DNA from: Oryzias latipes
Taxonomy: Eukaryota > Chordata > Actinopteri > Beloniformes > Adrianichthyidae
Assembly: GCF_002234675.1 (NCBI RefSeq)
Contig: NC_019881.2
Coordinates: 17,052,494 to 17,116,493 of the forward strand
Direction: 5' to 3'
Length of the DNA stretch: 64,000 bases
The notes beneath the pieces were generated by a model, which was not told where the DNA came from, made no database searches, and was given only the letters and a program-made list of their open reading frames with translations. The position numbers were made by a program, and so were the translations under genes. Shown here in pieces: positions 43,585-61,305 of this stretch (positions are counted from its first letter, which is position 1; each line of letters opens with the position of its first letter).

Positions 43585-46500
43585 TTAGCCAAACAAGTCC
43601 TTCAGGTCATTGTTCGCAGATGCACTGTGTTTGACCCCAGCCTGGTTCATGGCAGGAGCAGCAGCTGGTTGAGAAAAGTTCTGCGGGCTGAAGAAAGGGT
43701 TTGCTTGCATCCCAAAGCCACTAGACGCCCCTCCCATACCTACTGGCACATTCTGCATCTGAGTCTGAGGGCTCTGGGTTGCACCGAACTGACTGAGCCA
43801 TGGGCTGCCGTTTCCAGGAGGAGCTTTGGGGCCCATTTGGTTGAGAGGAACTTTGGGCTTGCTGGGTGTAAAAAGGTTGTCCAAAGCGGACATGTCTGGA
43901 GCTTTGCTCATGGACCCAGATGGTCCTTGGTTATGCGCCAGGGCTCCGAAGTTCGGGGTGCTGGTTGTGGCCGCCATTCCGCTGTAGAGGTTGGGGCCCG
44001 AGGGCCGCATGCCCATTCCCATACCTCCAGTCTGGAAGCCCAAAGTCGGGTTGAAACCATTGGGGACGGGGGGGCCCATGGATCCAACCACGGGAGTAGC
44101 AGAGGGGAAGGCAGGCATGGTGGGACCTGGCACTGGAGCGGGCCGCACCGTGTTGGCCAAGGACAAGTTGTCTATTGCCGTCATGCTGTTGAAAAGGCTG
44201 CTGGTCAGATCCTTGGTCTGCAACAGAAACAGCTGATTAATCGTCTAATGTCATTAGCGTTTTGAGGAACGTTTTTTTATTTTATTTTAGATCTCACCTG
44301 TGAGCTAGAGGTGGAGGCGGCTTTGACCGCCTGTGGCGCCAACGGCTGCTGGCTCCTTAGTTTAGCTGCCTGCTCCTGCTCCTTGGCCAACCTCTGCTTC
44401 TCCTCCAGAGTCAGAGACACCTACCATCCAAAGCAGACTAGTTTAGACAACGCTTCCTAACAAAGAGATAAAGCTGCTTAATGTCGGCTGCCTACTCGAT
44501 TAGGCTGTGAGGTGGGGGCAGCAGACCCATTTTCTTTTCCATTCACACCCGAGCTCCCAAAGATGTCATCAATCTGACATGGACGGATTGGAATCAGTGA
44601 CAGAAAACCTTTTTATTGCAGTCAGTGAGTGCAGCTTCCCATCCTCTTACCTGGTTACCAGAACTAGGGGGGCTCTTGATTTCTTCTGATTGATTCAGTG
44701 GATTTGAGATATTAAGACTCCTGTCGGACAAAGTAAAACAGAATGAAGTCAGATGCAAGGTTGGTAAAAATCACAAAATATTTACTGAAATAAACAAATT
44801 CTGAATTTGAATGTTTTATATCATTTAGTTGAATGTTGTTATTTTGTTGTATTGTAATAATCTTGCCAGACTTTTGATGAAGTTTAATGCTCTGGTGTCT
44901 TACTTGTCCAGTTAGTGATAGATATGTTTTACTTTTTGTGAGTCTGCCAAAATACCTGTTTGTTAGCCATGATAACAAACACTATTTAAGTTATAAGAAG
45001 TGGATTTCTTTCCTGCTACTTTCAATTTTAAATAGAAATTGAGCATCTGAAACTGATTTTTAATTGACTTGTGTTGAATATGTGAAATTAATAATTAAAA
45101 CCAAATTGATTCAGTAGTTCGGCAGTATTCTTAACTGGAATCTATCAACCGTTATTAATTTGTGTTATCTCAAACATTGAAGTAATTGGAGAGAAAAAAC
45201 AACAAATCCCATAACCCTTTATGACAGTTTTCGTTTTAAAGAATGAGTGAATCAGTTTGAGACAGACACCTCTGCTGCTCCTGCATGGCATGCAGCTGCT
45301 CCAGCTTGGTCTTGTGTTCAGCCTCCATGCGGTTCAGCATCTCGCGGATAACCACCATGAAGGAATTAAACTGAAATGTTTAAATACTAAAATTAAACAA
45401 ACAGAAAACTGTAGAGGTACGGTAATCACAAATATTAAAGCTGTTTATCTGTGTTGTACCTGGTTAAGATTGAGGTTATTATCTATACTAAGGGAGACCA
45501 GGTGAGGCAAACTTTTAGTGGCCAGATGCTCTTTGGGGATGCCAAGTTTCTTGTGGCTAAAGGTGCACTTATAGATTCCTAAAAACAAACAAAAAAGGAG
45601 CAAGTCAAACAAGTTTTATTCAAGAAAACAAACATTCTTAATAATAAAACTGATTTTTAGGGTTTGTTTACCTAAAATGCCCATGAGAACAGCAGGTTCT
45701 CTAGAAGGGATTTGTTGTAGGAAGGGCAGGATCTCATCAATGACAAACCATTTGTCCAGATATTCCAATATCTTCCCCAAACACACCAAAGAGTTCACTC
45801 GCACCTGCAAAAAGAAAACCACAAAATTGAAATATTGGTTAATAGAAATATACACTGTTAAAAGATTTGATATTTTAGGTGGGAAGAGAAACACAGAGGA
45901 CTACACAAGGACACATCAGGAAGTATGACTCACAGCAAGAGAGGAGGTCTGGAGGCAGGCTGATTTGATCCGGGGGATGAGGGAATTCTTCATGGAGGGA
46001 TAGTCTATCAGGTTTGCAAAGGATGGAATGATGTTCAAGCACAGCTCCTGCTCGGCAAAAGATGAGAGGATTTGAAATATGACAGCTCCTGTACGACTGT
46101 TCAAATGTTACAAACACCAAAAGGAGAAAACAGCACAACAGTGTGGCAACTAAAAGCACCTTATAAATTACATGATGAATGATTGTAACTCTACAGTGGT
46201 CCCTCGTCTATCATGGGAGTTATGTTCCAAAATTAACCCACAGTAAGCAAAATCCAAATAAATCAGCATTATTTTTTTACGATAGAAAAGTACTGGTAAG
46301 TCCAGTAATGTAGAATGAAACCAAAAATCTGCACGCGAGCAAATGTTTACATAGATTTTGGAAGATGGACACATTCTGGACAGGAGACAGGGCATGGAGG
46401 AAACTGAAAATGGTCTTTGGCGGATCAGAAAACAGAACATTTGGGGCGACAGTGGCTCAGGTGGTTGAGCGGGTCGTCCAATGATCGAAGGGTTGGCGGT

Positions 46501-49500
46501 TCGATCCCCGCTCCCACCAGCCAAAATGTCGTTGTGTCCTTGGGCAAGACACTTCACCCTCCTTGCCTCCAGTGTGGCTCCACTGGTGTGTGAATGCGCA
46601 TGAATGATCCCGGTGATGGTCAGAGGGACCGTAGGCGCGAAATGGCAGCCACGCCTCTGTCAGTCCGCCCCAGGGCAGCTGTGGCTACAACCGTAGCTTA
46701 CCATCACCAAGTATGAATGAGGAGTGAATGAATAATGGACATAATGTAAGCGCTTTGGGTGTCTTGAAAAGCGCAGATAAATCCAATCCATTATTATTAT
46801 TATTATTATAACATAATGTGCTGTTAAAAAAGACCAAAGAAAATTGGCACAACTGCAAGGCTGTGAAATTTGAACCATATTATGAGGAGGATCACTGTTT
46901 TGAAATAATAACTCTGTAGATTTGTATGTTGCCAAACTTCCCAATGAAAATAGTGTTTTTAACTTGTACAAGTCGACATTATTTCATTAGGGAGGACATA
47001 TAAAAAGAAAAATACGTCGGTCCTTCAACAGCAAACCACAAGCTCTGTGCTCCGCTCCATTCTGATGCATCCACTTGCAGACAAATAGATTCAGTTACGT
47101 CTTTGTTTTTTACTCATCTGAGCTGGCATCGGGCTTAAAACTGTACGGCTGGATCGATCCAATATTGCTCGCCATTTTTGTTGCACTGGTAATGTTATGT
47201 TGGGGTTGTGAGAGGCTGGACGCTAGAAGGGGAGAGTGTAAACAGATGGATGACGGGAAGTAGAGTCGGGCTTACTCCGCGTCAATAGTCCCGCCCACAA
47301 ATCAGAGGGTAATTACTGCAGATGAAAAATAGCCCTTTGGCTAACTCTGGCATATTGACAGAAATGTTTATTAATATGTGCTGTCCCCCCTATTCAAATA
47401 AATAAATAAAACTAGGAATAAACTACTGCCGCTTTGCAAAAATTGTCCTAGAAAGGCAACTGGGGACGCTTTGAAAATTGATCAAAAGATCATCAGAGTG
47501 GGACTTCAATGGGGTTTTATAACACAATTGCAGCGATCTTCACCTGGATTTGTATTGAAGGAGCCTCCACGGCTCTGTAGACCATCGGCAGCACGCTGTT
47601 CTTGATGTCCTCTGGTGGAGTTTTTGTCAGAAGAAGGTCCATTTTTTGCAGGAATATCAGCAAGATCTATACAGCATAAACAATGTTAAGAAAAGAAGAT
47701 AAACTAAAAAAAAAGCAACAAAACATCAGCAAATACGCAACAGGAGGGTGGTGTTAGGGGAGTCAAGACAGATTACGGAAATGTTTAAAACAGACGGATG
47801 CTAGTAGCAAAGCAACATGACAAATACCAGCTCACATGCCACACAAACTAACCCACTCACCATATTACTAGCCTGAAGAGGCATGGGAAGAAAAATACAG
47901 AGAAACAACAACATGCTCTTTAGTGATGTTAAGTTCAGCTCATTTTCCATCATCACAAAACAAACGCATAATCAACGAGTTCAGCACCTCAAAAAAACCA
48001 TAAAGAAAAGGCGTTGTGGGTGCAGGCACATGCAGCAAATCCTGCACAAACATATTCACCTGGACCGGCTCCTGCAGCTTGAAGACAGGCGAGAGGTCGG
48101 GCATGATGAGGCGCACATATTCCTCCTTAGTGCACTCCTCTGCGATCAGCAGCACATTTGGCAGCACAAAGGGAACCATGTCTGGATTGACAAACTCAGA
48201 AGTCAACGCTGGTAAGATTCGGTACACCACCACTCTCTGATGACAGAAGAGAAGAGAAAAAGCAAACGTAGAAAAAAAAAGGCAATAATGTACATTTACT
48301 TTGGATCTTAATAAGCAATCCCTTTTACCTTTGGTAGTTTGGGCAGAACTTTTGGGAGACCTTTGTAGAACTGGGACTTTTGCAGGTTGTCCCTCTGGAA
48401 AAGGGAGTCGAAGTACTGCAGAGTGACTGCGCCAACATCATCAAAGAAAGGGATCTAGATGTTCCGCAGAAACGAGAGGGTGGAGTCTCAGAGAAGCATA
48501 AACGGGAGTCAACTATGTGCGTGCTCATAAATGACGGGCCAAACCTTGGTTATCTGGTCTGCATCTGGCCGGACGTTTGGCGTGACACTCAGCAGCATCT
48601 TCGCATGCTCTCGCACCTCCTCGGGAATTTTGCCGAGCACTGTTGGACTCATGCTACTTAACTGTGATGTAACAGAATTGATATAAATATATAAATGACT
48701 GGAGTTGAAGAAAAAAAAAGGAAATTTACTATTTTTATGACTCCCTAAAACTGTCTCTTATTAAATATATAACGGATATTGTTGATTTCTGTGTTTTTAA
48801 CATGTTCTTGTGGCATTTTTCTGATGGAGGATTAATATGAAGAAAATTAAGGTCAAAAAGGCATTTCTGAGTATTTCTTCATTAAAATCATTGTGAATCA
48901 GGAGCTGACGAAAAAAGCGTTTGAAAATAATTGCATTTTTGGGATAGAATTTAAGCTGGGTGGGCCACAAGCTCCCTGCTCCAAACTCTCAACAACAGGA
49001 AGGGGAAGGGGGGGGGGGGGGGGGGGTGTTCTATCAAACTTATGGTCCCACCCACAACTCAGAAGCAAATTTCTGATGAACTCCTGTCGCTCTGCAGAAA
49101 CTATGTCCAAAAAAACCAACCGTATTTTTATTTAGCTAAAAACAGCATAGATGATCGGGGTAGGAATTTATACAGCAAAATAGGAAACTAGTTAGGTGAC
49201 ATTTACAAACTTCTGCTTTAATCTGGTAATGCGACAAAAGCCACACCTCTCTACTCACCTGGTCCAACTGCCGGCTGAAGCTCTTAAAAATGTCATGCTT
49301 GTTTACTTGGAAGACGGGCTTGCCCTCATTAAAAACGGCGTGCATGACGACCCCCAGAGAGTACATGTCAGAGGCGGAGTCACAACTAACAGAAAGTATG
49401 TACTCAGGAGCCAGATACTCTGGGTTGGGGAGGCAGAGTGGAGGAAGGTTGGGTTCCCACTCTTTGCACGTGTACTTTGGCTGAAAACATTAAGTAGGAA

Positions 49501-51757
49501 ATAAAATAAAAAGAGTTTTTAAAAAAATGAGATTTACAAATCCAGGAAGAGTGGATTAACATGCACTCTTACCTCAGCATCTGAAGGGTTGGTGGAGGAG
49601 ATGCTGAAGTCAAAGCCCATGATCTTCCAGGCTCCACTTTTATTAAGGATGATATTCTCTGGACATAGGTTGCCATGAACCATTTTGACCCCACTGTGGA
49701 GGAAAGATAAACCCTCTGAGATCTGAAAAGAGAGAAGAAATGTTTAAATTTATTTAAAAAAACAAAACTACAAATGCATCAAACTGCAAGCTATACAAAT
49801 ATTTATTAGGAGAAAAGCAAACAAATATTTATGAAAGAGACAAGAGGGGAACGATGGAATAAATATATATTTAGCTGGAGTGAAATCTATTTGGCATAAA
49901 AGCCTGTTAAACAGCATCTGGTTTAACTGGTTAAGAGAAGAAAAGCAGCAAATTAACATATATGTCTGCAGGAGGGGCCAACATAATGAAAAAACCTGCT
50001 AAACAACTATACTAGGAGGAAATGCTAACTTTTTTGTAGACATGATATTCTGGAAGAAGCTACGTAATAATAAAAAAGAGGGTTTCTAACCTGTAACAAG
50101 CCGTACTTGGTTTCCACGTCATAAAGTTTGTATTCCTTGATGTCTTTGGGCACGGGGCTAGGCAGGTTGTCCCATTGGCCCAACACATTAGACAGACTGG
50201 CAAACACTGGCTCTGTGCAGAATGCCAGGCAGTCTCTGAGGGCCAGAAGAGGAAAGGGCATCAGTGTCATTTGAAAGAAAAAACATCTGAATTTTAATCC
50301 AGACTTATTCTTGAAAAAAGACACAATGCAAAAGGTTTTAAACAATAATTTTAACCTTGAGCTGTTTGAATAAAAAAAGTAAGCAACAGACAGCCTTAAA
50401 GACCCACTCCAATCATATTTTGATCTATTTTAAAAGCATTTCTAGTCCTCTTTTAATTATAATTATGCTGTTTTTAGCCAAAAAGGGTAGTTTTCTAGGA
50501 CATAGTTTCTGCAGGGCGGCAGGAGTTCATCAAAAATTCACTTCAGAGTTATGGGCAGGACCGTTGGTGTGGCGCTAACCACCCCCTTCCTCTCCTCTCT
50601 GTTTACATGTGCGCCCAGTAGCTTACAACCCCTCAAAACCCCAACCATAGGGCATAGTTTCTGCAGAGCAGCAGTAGTTCACCAGAAATTTGCCTGAGTT
50701 GTGGGCGGGACCGCTGGCATGGAGTAAGCCTGCCATCATTTCCCATCATTCTTTTGTTTACATTCTCTCCTGCAAGCTTACAGCCCCTCACACCCCCAAC
50801 ATAGCATTAGGGGGCAAACAAAAATGGCGAGCAATACTGGAGGTATCCAGCCATACAGTTTTGTGCCAGATGCCAGCTTGGACAAGGAAAGAGAGGACGT
50901 ACATGGAGTCGTCTACAAGTGGATGGTTCAGAATGGAGCAGAGCAGGGAGCTTGTGGCCCACCCAGCAGATTTTCTACATAACAAGTAAGCCCTTTTATA
51001 AATGGCGTTTCTTCATCAGCTCCTGATTCTCAACAAAAATAAAGAAATACTCAGAAATGCAATTTTAAGCTCGATTTTCTTTAAATATGTCCTCCACAAT
51101 CAGAAAAATGTCACAAAAACACGTTAAAAACACAATTTTCACTGGAGTGGGTCTTTACCCTTAAGTAACCCCTTCGACAGACTCATGCTCACACACCAAT
51201 GGCAAAAGAAAAACAGGAAGCCTTTGTTACACAACAGCCAAAAAAGAAAAAACCCACATAGTCTCAGTTTGGTTTTATCACCTTGATTCTTCCAGAGGAT
51301 GCTGCACTGTCAAGAGACGGGGATGACGCAGTCTCGTCAGCTGTTGCACCCCTTTTTTCAACGAGTCAATTATTTGGTCCTTATCAAACTTCTGATACTT
51401 GTCAATCATCTTCTTATCAAACACAAACACTGCCACCTCCTGAGGAAGAGCAAACAATGATGTCAACAGTATATACATATTGATTCTTTAAAAAATATCC
51501 TGAGTGTCGCTCTTTGATGCTACATCTACTAATTTGTCTATTCTAGTCTAGAGCAAACTGTGATAAAGGAGACCACAAACCTGTTTGGTGGATTTCTTAG
51601 TGCCGTTATAAATCCTCCAGCACAGCCCAGGACCTCCGCTTGCAATATGCTTCCCAACCTCGAACTCCCGTGTCACTGGATTCCCCATAACGGCACTGGT
51701 GACATCCGCCGTTACCTTGGTAACGGTGCTTTTCAGTTTGTTCAGCATGGACTCCAT
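43585..51757 (-). CDS. scyl2: SCY1-like pseudokinase 2 (CVAK104), clathrin-coat associated
   Basis: Seventeen coding exons on the minus strand: 51757..51581, 51439..51282, 50235..50091, 49722..49573, 49480..49259, 48661..48545, 48454..48329, 48236..48060, 47666..47544, 46047..45934, 45804..45672, 45578..45460, 45370..45270, 44720..44651, 44573..44496, 44420..44298, 44217..43585. They give 921 aa, against about 929 in human. SCYL2 sits on clathrin-coated vesicles and works in TGN-endosome trafficking. It starts MESMLNKLKSTVTKVTADVT as in mammals. The kinase-like fold is degenerate: VAVF replaces the VAIK lysine site, HGN replaces HRD, and GFDF replaces DFG. HEAT-like helices follow (residues about 370-670), then a coiled coil (EMLNRMEAEHKTKLEQLH), then a Pro/Gly/Met-rich tail with an NPF motif, ending SANNDLKDLFG. 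An acceptor at 51777 shows a further 5' UTR exon upstream. Confidence 0.97.
46441..46808 (+). mobile_element. tRNA-derived SINE with (ATT)n tail
   Basis: The head carries Pol III A-box-like TGGCTCAGGTGGTTGAGC and B-box-like GGTTGGCGGTTCGATCC. The body has the teleost block TGTCCTTGGGCAAGACACTT, and the 3' end is a run of ATT units. A possible short duplication AACAT flanks it. It lies in the scyl2 intron between 46047 and 47544. It is not a functional tRNA gene: there is no cloverleaf 3' half. Confidence 0.8.
46985..47513 (+). mobile_element. MITE family H copy in scyl2 intron
   Basis: Shares ATTCTGATGCATCCACTTGC, 'AAAACTGTACGGCTGGATC', ATTGCTCGCCATTTTTGTTG and ends ATCATCAGAGTGGGACTTCA. An unrelated stretch (about 47320-47420) interrupts the usual order. 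It ends just before the exon at 47544. Confidence 0.6.
48770..49165 (+). mobile_element. MITE family H copy in scyl2 intron
   Basis: Shares 'TTGTGGCATTTTTCTGATGG', GGGCCACAAGCTCCCTGCTC, CTGCAGAAACTATGTCC and ends GATCGGGGTAGGA. It contains an internal run of about eighteen G (near 49009-49026). Confidence 0.6.
50397..51161 (+). mobile_element. MITE family H, composite double copy in scyl2 intron
   Basis: The outer ends are inverse: TTAAAGACCCACTCCAATCA on the left and TTCACTGGAGTGGGTCTTTA on the right. The internal block GGACATAGTTTCTGCAG...GCAGCAG...TGGGC occurs twice (about 50500-50570 and 50650-50720), so one copy appears to have duplicated within or inserted into another. Confidence 0.65.
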
Positions 51758-52816
51758 CTTCAGGACTGACCTGGCAGCTGAGGGAACATGACAACAATGG
51801 CCATGAAGGGCCGGTGAGCAGTTTAATGAGTGCAGCTGTGAGTCACGATCAGACAAATATAGAGGGTTTTTTTTTTCCTTTGTTCTCTCAAGGAGATCCC
51901 TGCATTGTTTAGATAAACCCTCAACCATCCCATAAATGAATCCATTAAAAAGTATAAGAGACTATTAATGAGATGGACTTGAATACATTAAAGTGAGCAT
52001 AGAAGTATGATCATTAAAAGTAAATCTGAAGCATTAAAAACTGCCTTCAAAACTGTGGAAATTATTTCTGACTACCGGTAAATACATTTAATTATACTCT
52101 TGGTATTTCACATTAAATTTAAAAACACGTAATGATTTGTATACTATGAATAGTATCAGTGTTTTCTAATAATCAATAATATTACAATGTATTGTAAATG
52201 GCTGAGTAATATCCACTTCACCTGTCCCTCGACAGGTTGTCAAGAACAAACACATAAAAGGAACTAGCAAACGAGAACAATGAGAAACAAAATTAAGGTG
52301 AAACATATTTATCGCTTAGCCTGACTGAGTTAGTTTCATTGCGAAATTCATTGATGTTAGCCAAGTTAGCTATATATATTAGCCTGAACGCACACAAAAA
52401 TTACCTTGGCAACGGCAGAACCGTAATGACCTAATTATCCATTTCAAAAAACCCATGTTTTACCTCATAATCCACCAATGAAACTGACATCGCTGTTGAA
52501 GAACGCTGACTGCTGAGCCTGGCTTTCTCAGTGAGAGATCTTTAAAGACACGTACCTCGGCTAACTAAACTAGCAGCAGCGATGATGCGCAAGAAGTAAA
52601 CAGAAGTCTTACACCTCAAGAACGACCATTTGGATGTAAAAGATGTGACTTTGAAGTCCTTAAATAGCCTTACCTTAATACACAATGAACTCTGGATTTG
52701 AGGTTTTGTTCAAAGTGGACGGTTGACACCACCGCTGTCAGTAAAGGCTGTGAAAAACAGCCCCCATGTCTCTAGGAGCATACGAAATGAATTAGCTTAG
52801 CTAAGGCTAGCAGAAC

Positions 52817-52856
52817 ACTTCCGGGTTTCCTCACGGAGTCAGGTGCTTTGACGTCA
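52817..52856. promoter_or_regulatory. ETS and CRE motifs, putative scyl2 promoter
   Basis: ACTTCCGG (ETS/GABP type) lies at 52817-52824 and the full palindromic CRE TGACGTCA at 52849-52856, about 1.1 kb upstream of the scyl2 ATG. The gap is enough for a non-coding exon and intron, which the 51777 acceptor requires. Both motifs are frequent in TATA-less housekeeping promoters. Confidence 0.5.
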
Positions 52857-52869
52857 TCAGACTTAACCA

Positions 52870-54013
52870 TTTTGTTAATGAGAATCTACAAATATTTTAA
52901 CAAAAAATAACGTTAAAAATTTTTAATTTTGGTTTTACAGACTGAAAATGTAATAAATGATGTTTATGTAAACATAAATGTCTGCCTTCTTTCCTTTTTT
53001 ATTATGGTTTTTTATCACTTAATTGGATTCCATCGACTCTTTTTTGCCTGCTATGTGTTTGTGTTTATTTCAAACCCATAATACCGTGCAATATTCATTC
53101 ACTCACAATATATTTGTATTGGCGAAGGGTTGTAAAAATGCAAAAATGGCTATGATTGAGAACCATTTTATTCATGTAGTGTTACATGCTTTAATTAGCA
53201 TCACAAAGTGCATTATAACAGGCTTCAGTGTCTTGCCAACAACCACTAATTCTAAAAAATAAACATAAAAAATTCAGTAAACTTACAGCTGAATTATTTT
53301 TGTCTGAACATGGCTAAGAATTAACTGAACATATATTAAAAAAAAATAAAAGTAAAATTATTACACAAACAAAACAAAGTTACAATACATAATACTTTCC
53401 ATCAAGTAATCATGGTTATTTTTCAAGTAAAACTGTTTCAATATTTTTTTACAATTAACGTCTACATTACTTTTGCAGTTTAGTTAAAAAGAAACCATGT
53501 TTCATTACCCTGAGCTACACAACTTGTGATTTAGTTTCTACTACATCTAGTCAGAAAAAACAAAACATGCTTCAAGAAAACCTATTTTTTAAAATTGCTT
53601 TTCATTCCATCAGTGCTTTCATTTATACATTTTCCTACATCAATGTTTGAAAAGTCAGATCCATCTCAAATATTTCATGCTGTAAGAGGAGCAGCATTTG
53701 GAAGACTTTTTGCTACTTTTTTCAAACAACTCTAAATTGAAGTTAATGTGATTATAGTTTTCAAGTAAGTGCAAAAATCACTTGTAATTATAGCTGAATC
53801 GATTCTTTCTGAGAAATTAAACTTTTTAACAAAAATATGTAAAACATCGAGACCTCCAGTGATTTAGCAGGATTTGCATTGGTTCCACTTGTCAATGTAT
53901 GCATACTTCTATATGTACTTCTTTTTTCCAACACCAATAATTCCCTTTGTAATCCTGCAGCTGCCAGCACATTTTTTGAATTGTTTTGTGTAGAAAACAA
54001 GGATCATCGAGTC
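52870..54013 (-). other. depdc4 3' UTR and spacer before scyl2
   Basis: AT-rich, no gene recognised. TTTATT (AATAAA on the minus strand) occurs near 53168 and could end the leftward depdc4 transcript. The short open frames here have no recognisable similarity. Confidence 0.4.
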
Positions 54014-58309
<4,296 letters not shown>

Positions 58310-58324
58310 CACGACTACAGGCTG

Positions 58325-58340
58325 TTACGTCATGACGTAC
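58325..58340. promoter_or_regulatory. Palindromic double CRE half-site at the depdc4 start
   Basis: TTACGTCATGACGTAC contains the perfect 14-bp palindrome TACGTCATGACGTA (58326-58339), made of two inverted TGACGTA half-sites. It is only 16-31 bases upstream of the depdc4 ATG (58309, minus strand), so it lies in the core promoter or very short leader. Confidence 0.5.
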
Positions 58341-61305
58341 TTCTTCTATCCTTTCTTTTCCTGGTTGACGCCTCGCTGCTGCCCCCTACAGGTTACAAAT
58401 CCACTCGGATGTACCTTTATTGATACATCAAGTGACTTGATGATATATTTAAGAAACAAAAGTACTGATATTATATTTAATTAAAGATATCACTGAAATT
58501 GTTCTTTTAAGCACTAAAAAAATAATGTAGAAGGATTTTAGTGTCCTAAAGTAAAATCCAAGCGAAGGTTTTCTGATCTAGACCTGACTGTAATAAATTA
58601 AACCGATGACTTTATTATTTTTATGGGACATTTAGTTATTAATGGCTATTTTGCAACGTTTGTGCAGAGATCTCAGTTATTTTAAAGACAGTGGGTTACA
58701 TCCATACAAAAAAACTGTGCCACATAAACAAGGAAAGGGGTGGAATGTACCATGTGACGTAAGGACAATATTTTTTTATTTCACCTCAAACCTCCCATAA
58801 TCAATGTACTTCTCTACATCTATTTTGTGAAATAATTTTTACTTTAGTCCTTTCACGAAACAGTCAAACCATATGTTTATTGTTTTGGTCATTTTTAAAT
58901 CCCCCTATCTTTGATATGGTTTAGCCCAATTGTCCTCAGAACACAGCAGTAAAAACGCAGGCTTTTAAACGTCGAGCAGGGTAGTTCGGCGGAGTTCATC
59001 CACGTTAAAGCTCCACCGAGCTTCTTTTATTGTTCTGGAGTCAGTCTCTTTTCGCAGAGACTTGAATAAGGTAAAAACAAAAATAAATTATAACTAAACT
59101 ATTGACAGCTTGTGTGTCAGGGTCGGAGTTACTTGAAATGATCAGATGTTTGTGCAACTTTGACATCAGTGTCCTTCCTGTATCCTGGTGCGGACGTTTT
59201 TTAATGTCTACTGTAGCATATTATCACTGCTACAAATCACACAATGCCCCAATGTTCTGTTATATAATAACATGATTTGTTAGACTGGCGATAATAAGAA
59301 TGTTATACATTGGTGTGACGGCCGAAATTGGACATTGTCCGTGGCCTCCTCGTGCGTTATTTGCGTTCAACGTAAGTTACCATGAAACTCAATATAGTTA
59401 GTTAAATGTGCTCTCTTCTCTCGACGTCTTGTTTAGGTTAGCAACTCTGGTCACGTGTAACCTCTGCGTAAGTCTGTGTGGGTATTTTCTTTCTCCATGT
59501 GGGCAGTGAAGTAACCAAAGGGTTTCCTCAGAAATTTGAGTGACAGGCGGCATCAGCCAATAGCGATAGAGTATTTCAGGCAAGCCCATCCTTCCTGATC
59601 CTGGGCTTTGTTTACAATGTACTGCAGTCAAGTCTCTATCCTCAACGCTGGTCTTTGTCTCTGCAGGAGCTAATGGAACTATTTTTATAGGTTGATATTA
59701 AACAGTTGCCCCAAAATACAATTAGTAATTTATTGACAAATAAATATGTATCCCCTGTTTTGTCCAATACATGGATTTGATTCTCTTATTTCTTTCACAT
59801 GGGATTATTAATGAACCTTTCTGATGAAAATTGTGTTTGTAGTGTTTTTAACATAGAATTAATTTTCATTAATGAGACATGTATAAACACAATTAAGCTC
59901 AATGTTGCATTTCTGAGTATTTCTTTTTTTCTTCTTCTTCAAATCACTGTGACTCAGGAGCAGACGTAAAAATGCCGTTTGGAAAAACTGCTTACCGGTA
60001 TTTGTGTTGAGGTTCTTCAACGGCAAGCTCCCTGCTCTGCTCCATTCTGGTTTATCCACTTGTAGATGACTAGATCTGAATGCATCTTTGTTTTTCTCGT
60101 TTGAGCTGGTATCTGGCTGAAAATTGTATGACGGGGTAGCTTCATTATTACTCACCATTATTTTTGCACCAGTAGAGTGTAAACAGATGGATGATGGGAA
60201 ATTAGGGCAGCCTTACTCTGCACCAACGGTTCCACCCACAACTCGGAGGCGGATTTCTAATGATCTACTGCCGCTCTGCAGAAACTGTCTCAGAAAAACA
60301 GCATAATCATAATTAAAGGCCACTGGGAGCGCTTTACAACAGTTTAAAAGGTGATTGCAGTGGGACTTTAAGAACAAAGCAGTCCATGAAAGAGTACACC
60401 TCCTCAACAATCAGTTTTTTGCATTAATCTCAGCAACTTATCTCTGGAAATTAGTCACATGAGTAGTGTTGACCCAGCTGTCAAGTGTAGCCGATGATGT
60501 AGCTGCAGACGGAGCAGGGACACGCATTAGTGGCGCATTATCCCCTCCTCCCTTCACCGCCTTCACATGAGCTATCTTTAAACTGCAAGTGCTGTGTTTT
60601 AATTTTTGTCAAGAGATAACTGAGACCAGGCACAGAACACCCAGAGGTCGTGTTACCAGCACATCCGCTTTGACGATATTGGGCAGAGAAGGCCGCTTTA
60701 TTAAAAGTGTTGGAGCTCTGAAGTTTTCAGTTAGGTAAAGTGTATAAACAAATGTCGCTAAGGAAACTAGTAGTCATATGTATGGCTTTATTGTTCATTA
60801 TTAGGCTTTTATTCTTGTGAGAAACACGACCAACGCATGGGCAGGTGTAACAGGATCCCTTTTATTGTCGAGAACCCATCTGTTGTCCCATATTGCTTTG
60901 GAGACCATGCTGATCTCAGTGTTCCCTTTAGCCCCTACCAATAGAGAACTTCTTTTTTTTTAAATGTCTTTTCCCAGGCATTTTTACAGTGGTGTAAATG
61001 GAAGATAAAAAGACAAATTGTGAGCAACAGAAGTTAAGATTCTGACCCAAAAAGCATCTGTTTTCGTTTCCATGGTGACTGCTTTGAGTGTTTGTTTCTT
61101 ACTTTTTTTTTTCTTCCTAATTTACTTCCTTAGCAGGGACGCATTGCTTTCTGACACCCTCTGATAGTCATAAAAAAAAGGTAGGGAGACTTTTTTATCA
61201 ACATCGATCATGTTTATAATTAAAAATGTAAAAATGTTGTAAAATTTCCATTAGAAATTTTTTTTTACACTTATTTTATGTCTAAAACTAGCTTTTATTT
61301 CCAAG
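58340..61305 (+). other. depdc4-tcp11l2 bidirectional promoter region and tcp11l2 leader intron
   Basis: No coding exon seen. A candidate non-coding exon 1 of tcp11l2 ends at 59070 with donor AAG|GTAAAA. The coding exon at 61306 follows directly after an acceptor, so an upstream leader exon must exist. A family H MITE occupies 59815-60376. Confidence 0.45.
59815..60376 (+). mobile_element. MITE family H copy in the tcp11l2 leader intron
   Basis: Contains 'CTTTCTGATGAAAATTGTG', CTCCCTGCTCTGCTCCATTC, ACTGCCGCTCTGCAGAAACT, CATAATCATAATTAAAGGCC and ends GATTGCAGTGGGACTTTAAG, the family right end. Confidence 0.65.

Noticed and set aside
43531-44265. 244-aa open frame on the + strand
   Set aside because: It is the antisense of the scyl2 last coding exon. 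The minus strand gives a clear SCYL2 C-terminus in phase with sixteen upstream exons.
46451-46520. tRNA-like A and B boxes
   Set aside because: The sequence is the head of a SINE: it continues into a SINE body and (ATT)n tail and does not close as a tRNA cloverleaf.
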